From positions 62,001 through 126,000 of the forward strand of contig JAEDDI010000001.1 of the NCBI GenBank assembly GCA_016293805.1: 64,000 nucleotides of DNA, written 5' to 3'. The translations under genes were made by a program, and so were the position numbers. Below, piece by piece: positions 16,471-25,167 of the stretch (its first letter is position 1; each line of letters begins with the position of its first letter). A model generated the notes under the pieces. That model searched no databases and was not told the origin of the DNA. It was given only the letters and a program-made list of their open reading frames with translations. The stretch is from Bacillota bacterium (GTDB lineage Bacteria > Bacillota > Clostridia > Peptostreptococcales > Anaerovoracaceae).

Positions 16471-16705
16471 GCTTAAGAATTTGTGGAGCGAGCTTTCAGG
16501 AATAGAAAAGGCTGCTGAGATTTTAGCTTTTATCTGTCTTGTCGTATATGTGTACTTTATATTCAACGGCAAAGGTGCAAAAATGATTTTTGTACTGGGT
16601 CTCATACTCGTTTTCAACGGTATCGGATGTGTAAGAAGAAATCCTTCAAACTGCAGAATCAGTGTTCTCTGCGGTATCATAGTCGCTGCAATAGGTATAT
16701 TATGA
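16463..16705 (+). CDS. Small membrane protein, unknown
   Basis: This 80-residue protein has two or three hydrophobic stretches, about residues 18-35, 40-54 and 65-80, separated by a short basic loop with RRNPSNCR. It overlaps the acetyltransferase end by 8 nt and has AAAGGAG upstream, which supports it as a real gene at the operon end. I do not recognise the family. Confidence 0.58.
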   Translation: MNRLKNLWSELSGIEKAAEILAFICLVVYVYFIFNGKGAKMIFVLGLILVFNGIGCVRRNPSNCRISVLCGIIVAAIGIL

Positions 16706-16752
16706 TTAGAGAATTAGTATAAAAGGAACAGCAAACGTGTACCTGAAAACGG

Positions 16753-16780
16753 CGAAAACCTTTGAATTTACTGGTTTTCC
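16753..16780 (+). terminator. Possible weak terminator before the HU gene
   Basis: GAAAACC and GGTTTTC form a 7-bp stem with a 12-nt loop, followed by a T/C-rich stretch. It lies between the small membrane protein and the HU promoter, where an operon end is expected. Confidence 0.35.
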
Positions 16781-16791
16781 GGCTCTTTCTA

Positions 16792-16820
16792 TTGACAATA
16801 CAAATAACTCGTGGTAATTT
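16792..16820 (+). promoter_or_regulatory. Promoter of the HU gene
   Basis: A perfect -35 TTGACA (16792-16797) is followed 17 bp later by TAATTT (16815-16820). Confidence 0.72.
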
Positions 16821-16852
16821 TATCACAGAATAAAACTTTAAGGAGAATTGCG

Positions 16853-17128
16853 ATGAATAGAACTGATTTAATCGAAAAAGTTGTTGAATCAACAGGCGTT
16901 ACTAAAAAAGAAGCAACTGCAGTTGTAACAGCAGCGTTTGATGCTATAACAGAAGCACTTGTGGCAGGGGATAAGGTTCAGCTGATCGGCTTTGGTACTT
17001 TTGAAACAAGAGAAAGAGCAGCAAGAATGGGTAAGAACCCTCAGACTGGCGAGGCAGTGGAAATTGCAGCATGCAAGGCACCTGCATTCAAGGCAGGCAA
17101 GGCTCTTAAGGAAGCAGTAAATAAATAG
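16853..17128 (+). CDS. hup: HU family DNA-binding protein
   Basis: This 91-residue nucleoid protein bends and compacts DNA as a dimer. It starts [21 protein letters not shown] and carries [22 protein letters not shown], the beta-arm with its DNA-intercalating proline. AAGGAG upstream selects this ATG over an in-frame one 42 nt earlier. It has its own promoter and terminator. Confidence 0.97.
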   Translation: MNRTDLIEKVVESTGVTKKEATAVVTAAFDAITEALVAGDKVQLIGFGTFETRERAARMGKNPQTGEAVEIAACKAPAFKAGKALKEAVNK

Positions 17129-17139
17129 GATTGTAGAAG

Positions 17140-17168
17140 GGGCATACTAAATTGTATGCTCTTTTTTT
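17140..17168 (+). terminator. Terminator of the HU gene
   Basis: GGGCATAC pairs with GTATGCTC (8 bp including a G-T pair) with a 6-nt loop, followed by a seven-T run. Confidence 0.88.
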
Positions 17169-17223
17169 ATGCAATTTATTATCTGTGTGTTATACTTATA
17201 ATAGAGTGTACAAGGTGGTAATT

Positions 17224-19839
17224 ATGAGCGAAAGAATTATTGTAATTGATGGAAATTCTCTGATTAACAGAGCATATTATGCTGTCAAAGTCCCAATGAT
17301 AACAAAAGATGGCATATACACCCAGGGAATATTCGGATTTCTTAACATATTGTCTAAGATTAAAAAAGACTATGACTCTGAATATATCGCAGTTGCTTTT
17401 GACAGGAAGGCACCGACATTCAGACATGAAAAGTACGACAGCTACAAAGCAGGCAGAAAAAAAATGCCGCCGGAACTTGCGATGCAGATGCCTCTCCTTA
17501 AAGATGTTCTTAATGCTATGAATATAAAGCAGCTTGAACTTGATGGATGGGAAGCTGATGATATCATCGGTACTGTATCGGTAAGAGCAGAGGAAGAAGG
17601 ACTTGATGTTCTCATCATAACAGGTGACCGTGATGAACTGCAGCTTGCAACAGACAGAGTAAGCGTTCTGATAACCAGGAAGGGTATTTCAGAATTTGAT
17701 ATCTATAACAGGGAATCATTTGAGGAAGAATACGGTTTTACTCCGGCTCAGTTCGTTGACTGCAAGGGACTTATGGGGGATTCATCTGACAATTATCCCG
17801 GAGTTCCGGGAATTGGGAAGGTGACTGCATCAAAACTCATCAGAATGTACGGAAGTATCGACAGCATTTACGATAATATCGACAGTATGTCTGAAGGAGG
17901 AATGAAACAGAAACTCATAGACGGAAGAATGTCCGCATATATGTCACAGGAACTGGCAAGGATTAGCACCGATGCACCCGTTGACATATGTTTTTCAGAG
18001 TTCAGATGGGATGAACCTGATTATGACAGACTGATAGCAATATACAGAAAACTGGAGTTTAACAGTTTTTTGAGAAAGCTCAGGATTCCATCGGAGCATG
18101 AAATGCATAAAGAAGAATCAAAAGAAGCTCTGATTGTATCAGGGGAAGATGTAAAAAAATCCCTTGATGGTGTTTCATCCGCTGCAGTCAAGGTAATACA
18201 TGACGGAAGTCATATAGGAAAACCAGATGTCTCCGGAGTAGGGTACATGGTTGGATCTGATTCATACTACACTTCTGATGTCGAGTCATTCATAAAGGCC
18301 AGCAGTGGAGTGAAACTTACAGGACATGGTCTGAAGGATGATATTTATGCTCTTATGAACTGCGGTGCATCCTGGTATGATGTTGAATTTGACACAGAGA
18401 TTGCAGAATATGTGCTTGACCCGTCCAGAAACAGCTATGATTTCAGGAATCTGACGCTTGACTATCTGAACAGAACTGTAGAATCTGATTCTGAATCTGT
18501 GGAGGTTCAGACAAGTCTGTTTGATGACGGCGGCAGAAAAAATGCAGAATTCACACGAAGATGGTGCAGCGCGGTAAAAGATACAGAGTCTGTTCAGAAG
18601 GAGAAGATTGAAAAATCAGGGCTTTCAGATGTTCTTTACAATATAGAGCTTCCGCTCGTTCCTATTCTTGCAGAAATGGAATATTTCGGGGTAAGATGTG
18701 ATGCTGAAGTATTAGATGAGCTCGGGGAAAGAATCAGGGATGAAATCATCAGACTGAGAAAAAAGATATATGAAATATGCGGTGAGGAATTTAACATCAA
18801 TTCTCCGGGACAGCTTGGAACTGTACTGTTCGAAAAGATGAAACTTCCTTCTGGAAAGAAAACAAAGAAAGGCTATTCAACAAGTGCTGATGTACTTGAG
18901 AAAATACGAGATGAGAGCGAGGTTATACCTCTTATTCTCGAATACAGGACTTTAAGCAAACTTAACGGAACATATGTTGAAGGTCTTATTCCGCTGATTT
19001 CCGAAAATGGAAGAATCCATGCACATTTTCAGCAGACTGTTGCAGCAACTGGAAGACTGAGCTGCACAGAGCCGAATCTGCAGAATATTCCTGTACGAAA
19101 TGAGTTTGGCAGACTGATCCGCAAAGCGTTTGTTCCTGAAACAGGATGTGTTTTTGAGGGTGCTGACTATTCTCAGATTGAGCTGCGTGTACTGGCTCAT
19201 ATGTCAGGTGATGAAGAACTGATCTCTGCATTCAACGAAGGAAAAGATATTCACAGAAATACTGCCTCAAAGGTGCTTGGCATACCTGAAGATGAAGTGA
19301 CGCCTGCACAGCGAAGCAGTGCCAAGGCTGTCAATTTCGGTGTAATATACGGAATGAGCGGATTCGGTCTATCTGAGGAACTTTCAATATCACGCAGGGA
19401 AGCTGAGAAATATATCAGCGACTATTTCAACAGGTATCAGAGCGTAAAGAGGTTCATGGATGAACAGATCAGCAGCTGCAGAAATACAGGATTTGTTACT
19501 ACAATATCAGGAAGAAAGAGACAGATCAGCGAAATTGGCGCATCTAACTATATGGTGAGACAGGCAGGTGAGAGACTTGCCATGAATACACCGATACAGG
19601 GTTCAGCAGCTGATATAATCAAGATTGCAATGATCAGAGTCCGTCAGGCTCTAAGAGATGCAGGACTGAGATCAAGACTTGTGCTGCAGATTCATGATGA
19701 ACTGATTATTGAAACATACGAAGATGAAAAGGAAACAGTAAGAAAGCTTCTTCGTGACAATATGGAAAATGCATACAAACTCAAAGTAAAACTTATAGCA
19801 GAGGTAAACGAGGGTACAGACTGGTACCGTCTTAAATAG
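17224..19839 (+). CDS. polA: DNA polymerase I
   Basis: This 871-residue repair polymerase fills gaps and removes RNA primers. An N-terminal 5' nuclease domain (residues 1 to about 290, starting IIVIDGNSLINRAYYA) is followed by a 3'-5' exonuclease-like domain and the polymerase domain from about 480. Polymerase motif A is DYSQIELR (D648), motif B is RSSAKAVNFGVIYG and motif C is IHDE (D825). The exonuclease domain lacks the first DxE carboxylate motif, so proofreading is probably lost, as in the Bacillus and Taq enzymes. The frame stays open 24 codons upstream into the HU terminator; AGGTGG marks the chosen ATG. coaE follows after 4 nt. Confidence 0.97.
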   Translation: MSERIIVIDGNSLINRAYYAVKVPMITKDGIYTQGIFGFLNILSKIKKDYDSEYIAVAFDRKAPTFRHEKYDSYKAGRKKMPPELAMQMPLLKDVLNAMNIKQLELDGWEADDIIGTVSVRAEEEGLDVLIITGDRDELQLATDRVSVLITRKGISEFDIYNRESFEEEYGFTPAQFVDCKGLMGDSSDNYPGVPGIGKVTASKLIRMYGSIDSIYDNIDSMSEGGMKQKLIDGRMSAYMSQELARISTDAPVDICFSEFRWDEPDYDRLIAIYRKLEFNSFLRKLRIPSEHEMHKEESKEALIVSGEDVKKSLDGVSSAAVKVIHDGSHIGKPDVSGVGYMVGSDSYYTSDVESFIKASSGVKLTGHGLKDDIYALMNCGASWYDVEFDTEIAEYVLDPSRNSYDFRNLTLDYLNRTVESDSESVEVQTSLFDDGGRKNAEFTRRWCSAVKDTESVQKEKIEKSGLSDVLYNIELPLVPILAEMEYFGVRCDAEVLDELGERIRDEIIRLRKKIYEICGEEFNINSPGQLGTVLFEKMKLPSGKKTKKGYSTSADVLEKIRDESEVIPLILEYRTLSKLNGTYVEGLIPLISENGRIHAHFQQTVAATGRLSCTEPNLQNIPVRNEFGRLIRKAFVPETGCVFEGADYSQIELRVLAHMSGDEELISAFNEGKDIHRNTASKVLGIPEDEVTPAQRSSAKAVNFGVIYGMSGFGLSEELSISRREAEKYISDYFNRYQSVKRFMDEQISSCRNTGFVTTISGRKRQISEIGASNYMVRQAGERLAMNTPIQGSAADIIKIAMIRVRQALRDAGLRSRLVLQIHDELIIETYEDEKETVRKLLRDNMENAYKLKVKLIAEVNEGTDWYRLK

Positions 19840-19843
19840 TATA

Positions 19844-20419
19844 ATGATTATAGGACTTACAGGAGGCATCGGAACCGGAAAATCAACGGTTTCGGAATAC
19901 CTTATACAGAAATACGGATTTAAAATAGTCGATGCTGACAAAGTATCGAGAGAAATAGTTGAGAAAGGATCGCCGCTTCTGGACAGGATAAGAGATACTT
20001 TCGGAAGTGAATTCATCGATGAAGAAGGATGTCTCAGACGCAAAGCGCTCGGTGCATTTGTTTTTTCTGATGAAAACAGAAAGAAACAGCTGGATGACAT
20101 TATGATGGGTGAGATACTGAGAATATGCAGGAAACGAATCAGAATGTATGACCGGGTGATTCTAGATGCAGCACTTCTCTTCGAAGTGGGTCTTGACAAA
20201 GACGTAGATGTAACGTGGCTTGTTGATGCTGATACTGATGTCAGGATCAGAAGAGTATGTGCAAGAGATGGAATATCAGAGGATGAAGTAATAGACAGGA
20301 TGAATAATCAGATGAATCAGGATGAAAAGAAATTGCGTGCTGATGTAATTCTTGACAATTCAGGAACAAAGGAGGAACTTCATCGTCTTATCGATGAAAT
20401 TATAAAAAGTTATGTATAA
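19844..20419 (+). CDS. coaE: Dephospho-CoA kinase
   Basis: This 191-residue kinase phosphorylates the ribose 3'-hydroxyl of dephospho-CoA, the final step of coenzyme A synthesis. The P-loop GGIGTGKST lies at residues 7-15, followed by VDADKVSREIV and the lid region RRVCARDGI. The polA-coaE order is common in clostridia. No clear ribosome site is visible, so translation may be coupled to polA. The end overlaps the next gene by 8 nt. Confidence 0.95.
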   Translation: MIIGLTGGIGTGKSTVSEYLIQKYGFKIVDADKVSREIVEKGSPLLDRIRDTFGSEFIDEEGCLRRKALGAFVFSDENRKKQLDDIMMGEILRICRKRIRMYDRVILDAALLFEVGLDKDVDVTWLVDADTDVRIRRVCARDGISEDEVIDRMNNQMNQDEKKLRADVILDNSGTKEELHRLIDEIIKSYV

Positions 20420-22007
20420 AAAGATATTATATATTCTTGTAAGTATTCTGATTGCTGCAGTCTCTGCAGGCTGTTCGGGAAATATTACAGATATTTTCAC
20501 AGGTGACGGTGACCAACAGTATGAAGAGAGCAAAACTGTTAATTTTGCTGTTTCTGATATACGTACTCTTAATCCTGTAGTATCCAGAGATGAGGATACA
20601 TATTTCATTTCAAAACTGATATATCAGTCTCTGTTTATCCTTGATGATAATCTGGCACCTGACGGAGAGCTGGTATCAGACTATAAGGTGGGATCAGACG
20701 GAAAAACTGTGACAATGACTCTTGTTAAAGACGCATGCTTCAGCGATGGTGAAAAAGTTCAGGCAGACGATGTGAAGTTTTCAATAGAAAGCTATATGGC
20801 AGCAGGGAGTAAGAGTATATACTACAGTAAAGTAAAAGGGATATCATCTGTTACTACAGACGGAAAGTACAAAGTTAAAGTAAGATTTAAAAACGCGGGA
20901 GATGGAGGCGTAAAGAATCTGACATTTCCTATTCTACCCGCGCACCTTTACAAAACAGCTGAAATAACGCAAAGAGACAGTTCTTTCAGACCTGTAGGTT
21001 CAGGTTCATACAAGGTGGCTTCATACAAGAGCGGATCTAAACTTGTCCTTTCAAAGAACAAGTACACAAACAGCATTGTACCGGACAACAGACTTGTATT
21101 TACGGTATATAGCGACGGCAATGTTCTGAATCTTGCAGAGGGAAATCTTGTTTCATTCACTGTTAACAAAAACATTGAACGTCAGACTGAAGTTGGAAGC
21201 AAGAGCCTTAAGACATCAGATTTCTGCTCAAATCAGCTGGAAACGGTTATTTTTAACTGCCAATCCGAAATACTGAGCAGCAGTGAGATGCGAAAAGCAA
21301 TTGCATATTCAATAGATACAGAAGAAATAATATCAAAGGCTTACTACAACAGTGCTGTATCTACAAATACACTGTTTTATCCGGGATATTTAGGTATTGA
21401 AAACACAGGAGATTTATACAGTCAGGATACTAAAAAAGCAGAAGACATATTAAAGGAGCTGGGAGCAAAAGATACTGACAAAGACGGAATTCTCAATACC
21501 GATGACGGCGGGAACATAAAGATCACAATTATAGTAAACAGTGACCAGGCAAGAAACAGCGCTGCGCAGATAATAGAGGAGAGCATTGAAAGTCTGGATA
21601 TAGATGCGCAGGTCGTGACACTTTCAGATTCGGAATACAGAAAAAGACTTCGGAACGGAAAATTTGACATAGCTTTTTCTGGAATCAGTTTTTCAGAATG
21701 CTATGATGTCCGGGGTATTCTGGGCGGCAGTTCAGACTACACAGGATACAAAGACAGGACACTGCAGAAGCTGGCAGTTGAGCTGAACTCATGTATTGAA
21801 GAAGAAAAGATGATTGAATGTGCAGCGGATATCAATGAAAATATAAAAGATAATCTTAACTATTATCCTGTCTGCTACAGAACATATGCAGTTATTGCAT
21901 CAAATGAGCTTACAGGAGAGATAAGTTCTATGTTTAATGACATATATAGAGGATGTGAAGGCTGGTACAGCGTATATCAGCTCGATGCCTCGGACGAAGA
22001 AAAGTAA
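20412..22007 (+). CDS. Family 5 extracellular solute-binding lipoprotein (orphan)
   Basis: This 531-residue protein has an N-terminal signal peptide ending in a lipobox-like SAGC with the acylated cysteine at residue 21. The mature part matches SBP_bac_5 (OppA/DppA type) proteins: IRTLNPVVSRDEDTYF near the start, LVKDACFSDGEKVQADDVKFSIE, and DTDKDGILNTDDGG further on. Such proteins deliver peptides or nickel to an ABC importer from the outer face of the membrane. No permease or ATPase gene is adjacent. It overlaps coaE by 8 nt and so belongs to the polA-coaE transcript. The -3 lipobox residue is serine, a slight deviation. Confidence 0.85.
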   Translation: MYKKILYILVSILIAAVSAGCSGNITDIFTGDGDQQYEESKTVNFAVSDIRTLNPVVSRDEDTYFISKLIYQSLFILDDNLAPDGELVSDYKVGSDGKTVTMTLVKDACFSDGEKVQADDVKFSIESYMAAGSKSIYYSKVKGISSVTTDGKYKVKVRFKNAGDGGVKNLTFPILPAHLYKTAEITQRDSSFRPVGSGSYKVASYKSGSKLVLSKNKYTNSIVPDNRLVFTVYSDGNVLNLAEGNLVSFTVNKNIERQTEVGSKSLKTSDFCSNQLETVIFNCQSEILSSSEMRKAIAYSIDTEEIISKAYYNSAVSTNTLFYPGYLGIENTGDLYSQDTKKAEDILKELGAKDTDKDGILNTDDGGNIKITIIVNSDQARNSAAQIIEESIESLDIDAQVVTLSDSEYRKRLRNGKFDIAFSGISFSECYDVRGILGGSSDYTGYKDRTLQKLAVELNSCIEEEKMIECAADINENIKDNLNYYPVCYRTYAVIASNELTGEISSMFNDIYRGCEGWYSVYQLDASDEEK

Positions 22008-22013
22008 AAAATA

Positions 22014-22042
22014 TTGTAAATTGGTATGTCCTGTGATATAAT
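22014..22042 (+). promoter_or_regulatory. Promoter of tRNA-Leu
   Basis: TTGTAA (22014-22019), a 17-bp spacer and TATAAT (22037-22042) end 11 nt before the mature tRNA. Confidence 0.72.
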
Positions 22043-22053
22043 ACATTCATTAC

Positions 22054-22140
22054 GCCGGTGTGGCGGAACTGGCAGACGCACGGGACTCAAAATCCCGCGA
22101 TGGTGACATCGTATGGGTTCGAACCCCATCACCGGCACCA
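22054..22140 (+). tRNA. tRNA-Leu (anticodon CAA)
   Basis: This is an 87-nt class II tRNA with acceptor stem GCCGGTG/CACCGGC, a long variable arm, a GGTTCGAACC T arm and an encoded CCA. The anticodon loop CTCAAAA places CAA at positions 34-36, reading UUG codons. No terminator separates it from yajC. Confidence 0.96.
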
Positions 22141-22178
22141 TTGTATTTAAGATTTAATTTTTAAGGAGGAATTATTCC

Positions 22179-22631
22179 ATGGGCCAGAGTACAATGAGCA
22201 TTATAATGTTGGTAGGTATCATAGCTATTATGTACTTCCTTTTAATCAGACCTCAGAGAAAAAAGGAAAAAGAGATTCAGGCTATGAGAAATTCTATCCA
22301 GGTTGGAGATGAAGTTGTAACTATCGGAGGATTCTGCGGAAGAGTTGTTAAGACTAAGGATGAGTCACTCATCATTCAGCTTGGCGCTGACAAGACTAAA
22401 GTTGAAATCATGAGATGGGGTATTTCAAGGGTTGCTGATGAATCACCAAAGCATGAAAGCAGCGAAGAAACAGAAGCTCCTGTTAAGAGACCTTCAAGAC
22501 CTAAGAGAATGAAGGTTGAACCGGTAGAAGAAGAGGCTGCAGCACAGGAACCGGCAGCAGAACCGGCTGAAGAGACTTCGGCTGAGGAAACTAAAGCCGA
22601 TGAACAGGCACCAGAATCAACTGAAGAATAG
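22179..22631 (+). CDS. yajC: Preprotein translocase subunit YajC
   Basis: This 150-residue single-span membrane protein is an accessory of the SecDF complex. The helix MSIIMLVGIIAIMYFLLIRP ends in the typical LIRPQRKKEKE sequence. The conserved GDEVVTIGGFCGRVV core follows. The C-terminal 60 residues are a low-complexity tail rich in Glu, Ala and Pro, longer than the usual 90-110 residue family length. The ribosome site AAGGAGGAA is strong. secDF follows after two terminators and its own promoter. Confidence 0.95.
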   Translation: MGQSTMSIIMLVGIIAIMYFLLIRPQRKKEKEIQAMRNSIQVGDEVVTIGGFCGRVVKTKDESLIIQLGADKTKVEIMRWGISRVADESPKHESSEETEAPVKRPSRPKRMKVEPVEEEAAAQEPAAEPAEETSAEETKADEQAPESTEE

Positions 22632-22642
22632 AATATTTGCTT

Positions 22643-22675
22643 ACAGTCGGAATGCATATTTCGGCTGTTTTTATT
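22643..22675 (+). terminator. First of two tandem terminators after yajC
   Basis: ACAGTCG pairs with CGGCTGT (7 bp, one G-T pair) ahead of a T-rich tract. Confidence 0.7.
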
Positions 22676-22685
22676 TAACTTCAGG

Positions 22686-22724
22686 ACAGCCTTGTAAAGT
22701 ATTGGTAAATCAGGCTGTTTTTTT
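22686..22724 (+). terminator. Second tandem terminator after yajC
   Basis: ACAGCCT pairs with AGGCTGT over 7 bp across a 19-nt loop and is followed by seven T residues. Confidence 0.68.
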
Positions 22725-22734
22725 GATTATACAC

Positions 22735-22763
22735 TTGTTTAATAAGTGTTAAAGTAGTACAAT
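22735..22763 (+). promoter_or_regulatory. Promoter of secDF
   Basis: TTGTTT (22735-22740) and TACAAT (22758-22763) are 17 bp apart. A small inverted repeat (ACACTT / AAGTGT) straddles the -35 element and could be a protein site, though this is only suggestive. Confidence 0.5.
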
Positions 22764-22830
22764 AATATAGTTAAATTATGATGGCATATATATTGCCAAA
22801 ATAATATAAAAATAGAAAGCAGGTATTAAT

Positions 22831-25092
22831 ATGAGTCAGAATCTAAAACGAATACTGGCAATTATTTTAATTGTATTTACGGTATTCGCATGGTATGTAA
22901 CCATTTTTGGAATCGGCAGTAAGGTAGAGCCGATCAAAGATAAGATTAATCTTGGTCTTGACATCAAGGGCGGCGTTTATGTAATTATGGAGGCTGAGAC
23001 AGATCTTTCCGGCGAGGAGCTCACCGCACTTATGGATCAGACCAAAACTGTTATGGAGAACCGTGTGTATGAAATGGGATTCTCAGAAGCAGTAGTTACA
23101 ATCGAAGGTTCAAAACGATTAAGAATTGAAATTCCGGGAGCCGAAAATGCAGAAGAGGCTATCGATCAGATAGGTAAGGTTGCTCAGCTCAAGTTCCTTC
23201 TTGCTGACGGTACAGAAGTAGTAACAGGCGATAATGTCAAGGATGCTGTGGCAGGAACCAGCCAGAATGCTACTGGATATGTTATTAATGTCAAGTTTGA
23301 CAGCGAAGGAGCTTCCAAGTTTGAAGATGGAACCCGAAAAGCATACAATCATGAAGTCACTTCAACAATGGACGGTGTAGATGATACAGCAATTGCAATT
23401 GTTCTTGATGACAATATCATCACTGCACCTGTTGTAAATGAGGTTATTTCAGGCGGAAGCTGCGAGATTTCAGGAAATTATGACAGAGAAGGTGCAGAGA
23501 ACCTGGCTGCACTTATCAGAGGTGGATCTCTTCCTGTAACACTTAAGGAAGTAACTTCATCAACACAGTCAGCATCAATTGGATATAATGCGCTTGATAA
23601 ATCAGTAAAAGCAGGCCTTATAGGCTTTGCTCTTGTATTTGTCATGATGATAGCAGCATACGGACTTATGGGTATTGTTGCAGACCTTGCACTTTTCCTT
23701 TATGTAATCATGATATTATGGGCTATGGCATTCTCAGGAAGCACGCTTACACTTCCTGGTATTGCAGGTATCATACTCGGCGTTGGTATGGCAGTAGATG
23801 CAAATGTAATAATATTCTCACGTATAAGAGAAGAAATCGCTGCAGGTAAACCGGTTAAATCATCATTTAAGCTCGGATTCTCAAGAGCTCTAAGTGCAAT
23901 AATAGATGCACAGGTAACAACACTTATCGCAGGTATTGTGCTTTATGAAATAGGTTCAGCTACTGTTAAGGGCTTTTCAGTAACACTGATGCTTGGTATC
24001 ATCGCATCAATAATCTCAGGCGTTCTTATTTCAAGACTTTATCTGGATGTATTTATCAATATACACAGAGAAGATCCGAAGGCTTCGCTGTTCGGTTTAA
24101 AAGAAGACGGAACAATGAGATTCTCTGTAAAGAAGGTTATCGGATTCCTTAACAAGAAAAAGATTTTCTATATTGCAAGCGTTGCGGTTATTGTAATCGG
24201 ACTTGTAATAGGCGGCATCAGAGGGTATAACTTCGGTATCGATTTTACAGGCGGAACAATGCTGCAGATAGATATGGGTCAGCAGGTTGAACTTGAAGAA
24301 GTTGAACAGATAGCCGATGACTACGGATGCGAACAGGTAAATGTAGTATATGGCGGAGAAAACAACGAAGAGGTAATAATCAGAACAACTACTTTCCTTG
24401 AAAACAGTGACAGAGAAGAACTTTTCAAGGTATATCAGGATAAATTCGGATGTGATGACGAGGCACTGGTTGCTTCAGAACAGTTCGGTCCTGCAGTAGG
24501 GGATGAACTTAAGGCAAATGCCTTAAAGGCAGTTATAATTGCTGCAATATGCATGCTCATCTATATCATATTCAGATTTAGAAGAGCAGCATTCGGTATT
24601 GCCGCTATCGCAGGTCTTGTGCATGACGTTCTTATCACTATTGCATTCTACGGAATATTTAATATAACAATCAACAATCCGTTCATAGCAGGTGTTCTTA
24701 CTATCGTAGGTTACTCAATCAATGATACAATCGTTATATTCGACAGAATAAGAGAGAACCTGGGTATGACAAAGAAGAAGGATCTGACACTTTTATGCAA
24801 TGAAAGTATAAGTCAGACACTTGGCAGATCGATTATGACATCAGCCACAACACTTCTTGTAATGATACCAATGTTCATCATGGTTTCAGTTTCAATAAGA
24901 CAGTTCATACTTCCTCTTATGGTTGGCGTACTTGTTGGTTCATACTCATCGATCTGCGTATGTTCACCGCTGTTCCACGATATTACCAAGTATCTTGAGA
25001 AGAGACGTTCAGGCAAGGGCGGCAAGAAAAAGTATCAGGGAGCTCCAAAAAAGGACAAACCTAAGGACTACGGCAACGGCGCAGTAGTTTAA
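22831..25092 (+). CDS. secDF: Fused protein translocase subunit SecDF
   Basis: This 753-residue membrane protein uses the proton gradient to pull secreted proteins out of the Sec channel. SecD and SecF are fused in one chain, as in Bacillus. The SecD half has the first helix, GLDIKGGVYVIMEAE near residue 43, a large outer domain and five further helices with GIILGVGMAVDANVII. The SecF half begins near residue 430, with NFGIDFTGGTMLQID near 466 and GYSINDTIVIFDRIRENL near 628. A basic tail follows. It has its own promoter, and rel follows after a perfect hairpin. Confidence 0.96.
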   Translation: MSQNLKRILAIILIVFTVFAWYVTIFGIGSKVEPIKDKINLGLDIKGGVYVIMEAETDLSGEELTALMDQTKTVMENRVYEMGFSEAVVTIEGSKRLRIEIPGAENAEEAIDQIGKVAQLKFLLADGTEVVTGDNVKDAVAGTSQNATGYVINVKFDSEGASKFEDGTRKAYNHEVTSTMDGVDDTAIAIVLDDNIITAPVVNEVISGGSCEISGNYDREGAENLAALIRGGSLPVTLKEVTSSTQSASIGYNALDKSVKAGLIGFALVFVMMIAAYGLMGIVADLALFLYVIMILWAMAFSGSTLTLPGIAGIILGVGMAVDANVIIFSRIREEIAAGKPVKSSFKLGFSRALSAIIDAQVTTLIAGIVLYEIGSATVKGFSVTLMLGIIASIISGVLISRLYLDVFINIHREDPKASLFGLKEDGTMRFSVKKVIGFLNKKKIFYIASVAVIVIGLVIGGIRGYNFGIDFTGGTMLQIDMGQQVELEEVEQIADDYGCEQVNVVYGGENNEEVIIRTTTFLENSDREELFKVYQDKFGCDDEALVASEQFGPAVGDELKANALKAVIIAAICMLIYIIFRFRRAAFGIAAIAGLVHDVLITIAFYGIFNITINNPFIAGVLTIVGYSINDTIVIFDRIRENLGMTKKKDLTLLCNESISQTLGRSIMTSATTLLVMIPMFIMVSVSIRQFILPLMVGVLVGSYSSICVCSPLFHDITKYLEKRRSGKGGKKKYQGAPKKDKPKDYGNGAVV

Positions 25093-25120
25093 CAAATAAT
25101 TATAAGTATATGTTATTTCT

Positions 25121-25148
25121 GTCATATGCAGCTCATGCTGCATATGAC
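25121..25148. terminator. Perfect 12-bp hairpin between secDF and rel
   Basis: GTCATATGCAGC pairs perfectly with GCTGCATATGAC around a 4-nt loop. The following sequence ATGTTT is a poor T tract. It may be a weak terminator, a transcript stabiliser or a protein-binding palindrome. Confidence 0.5.
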
Positions 25149-25167
25149 ATGTTTAAAGGGCTAATTT

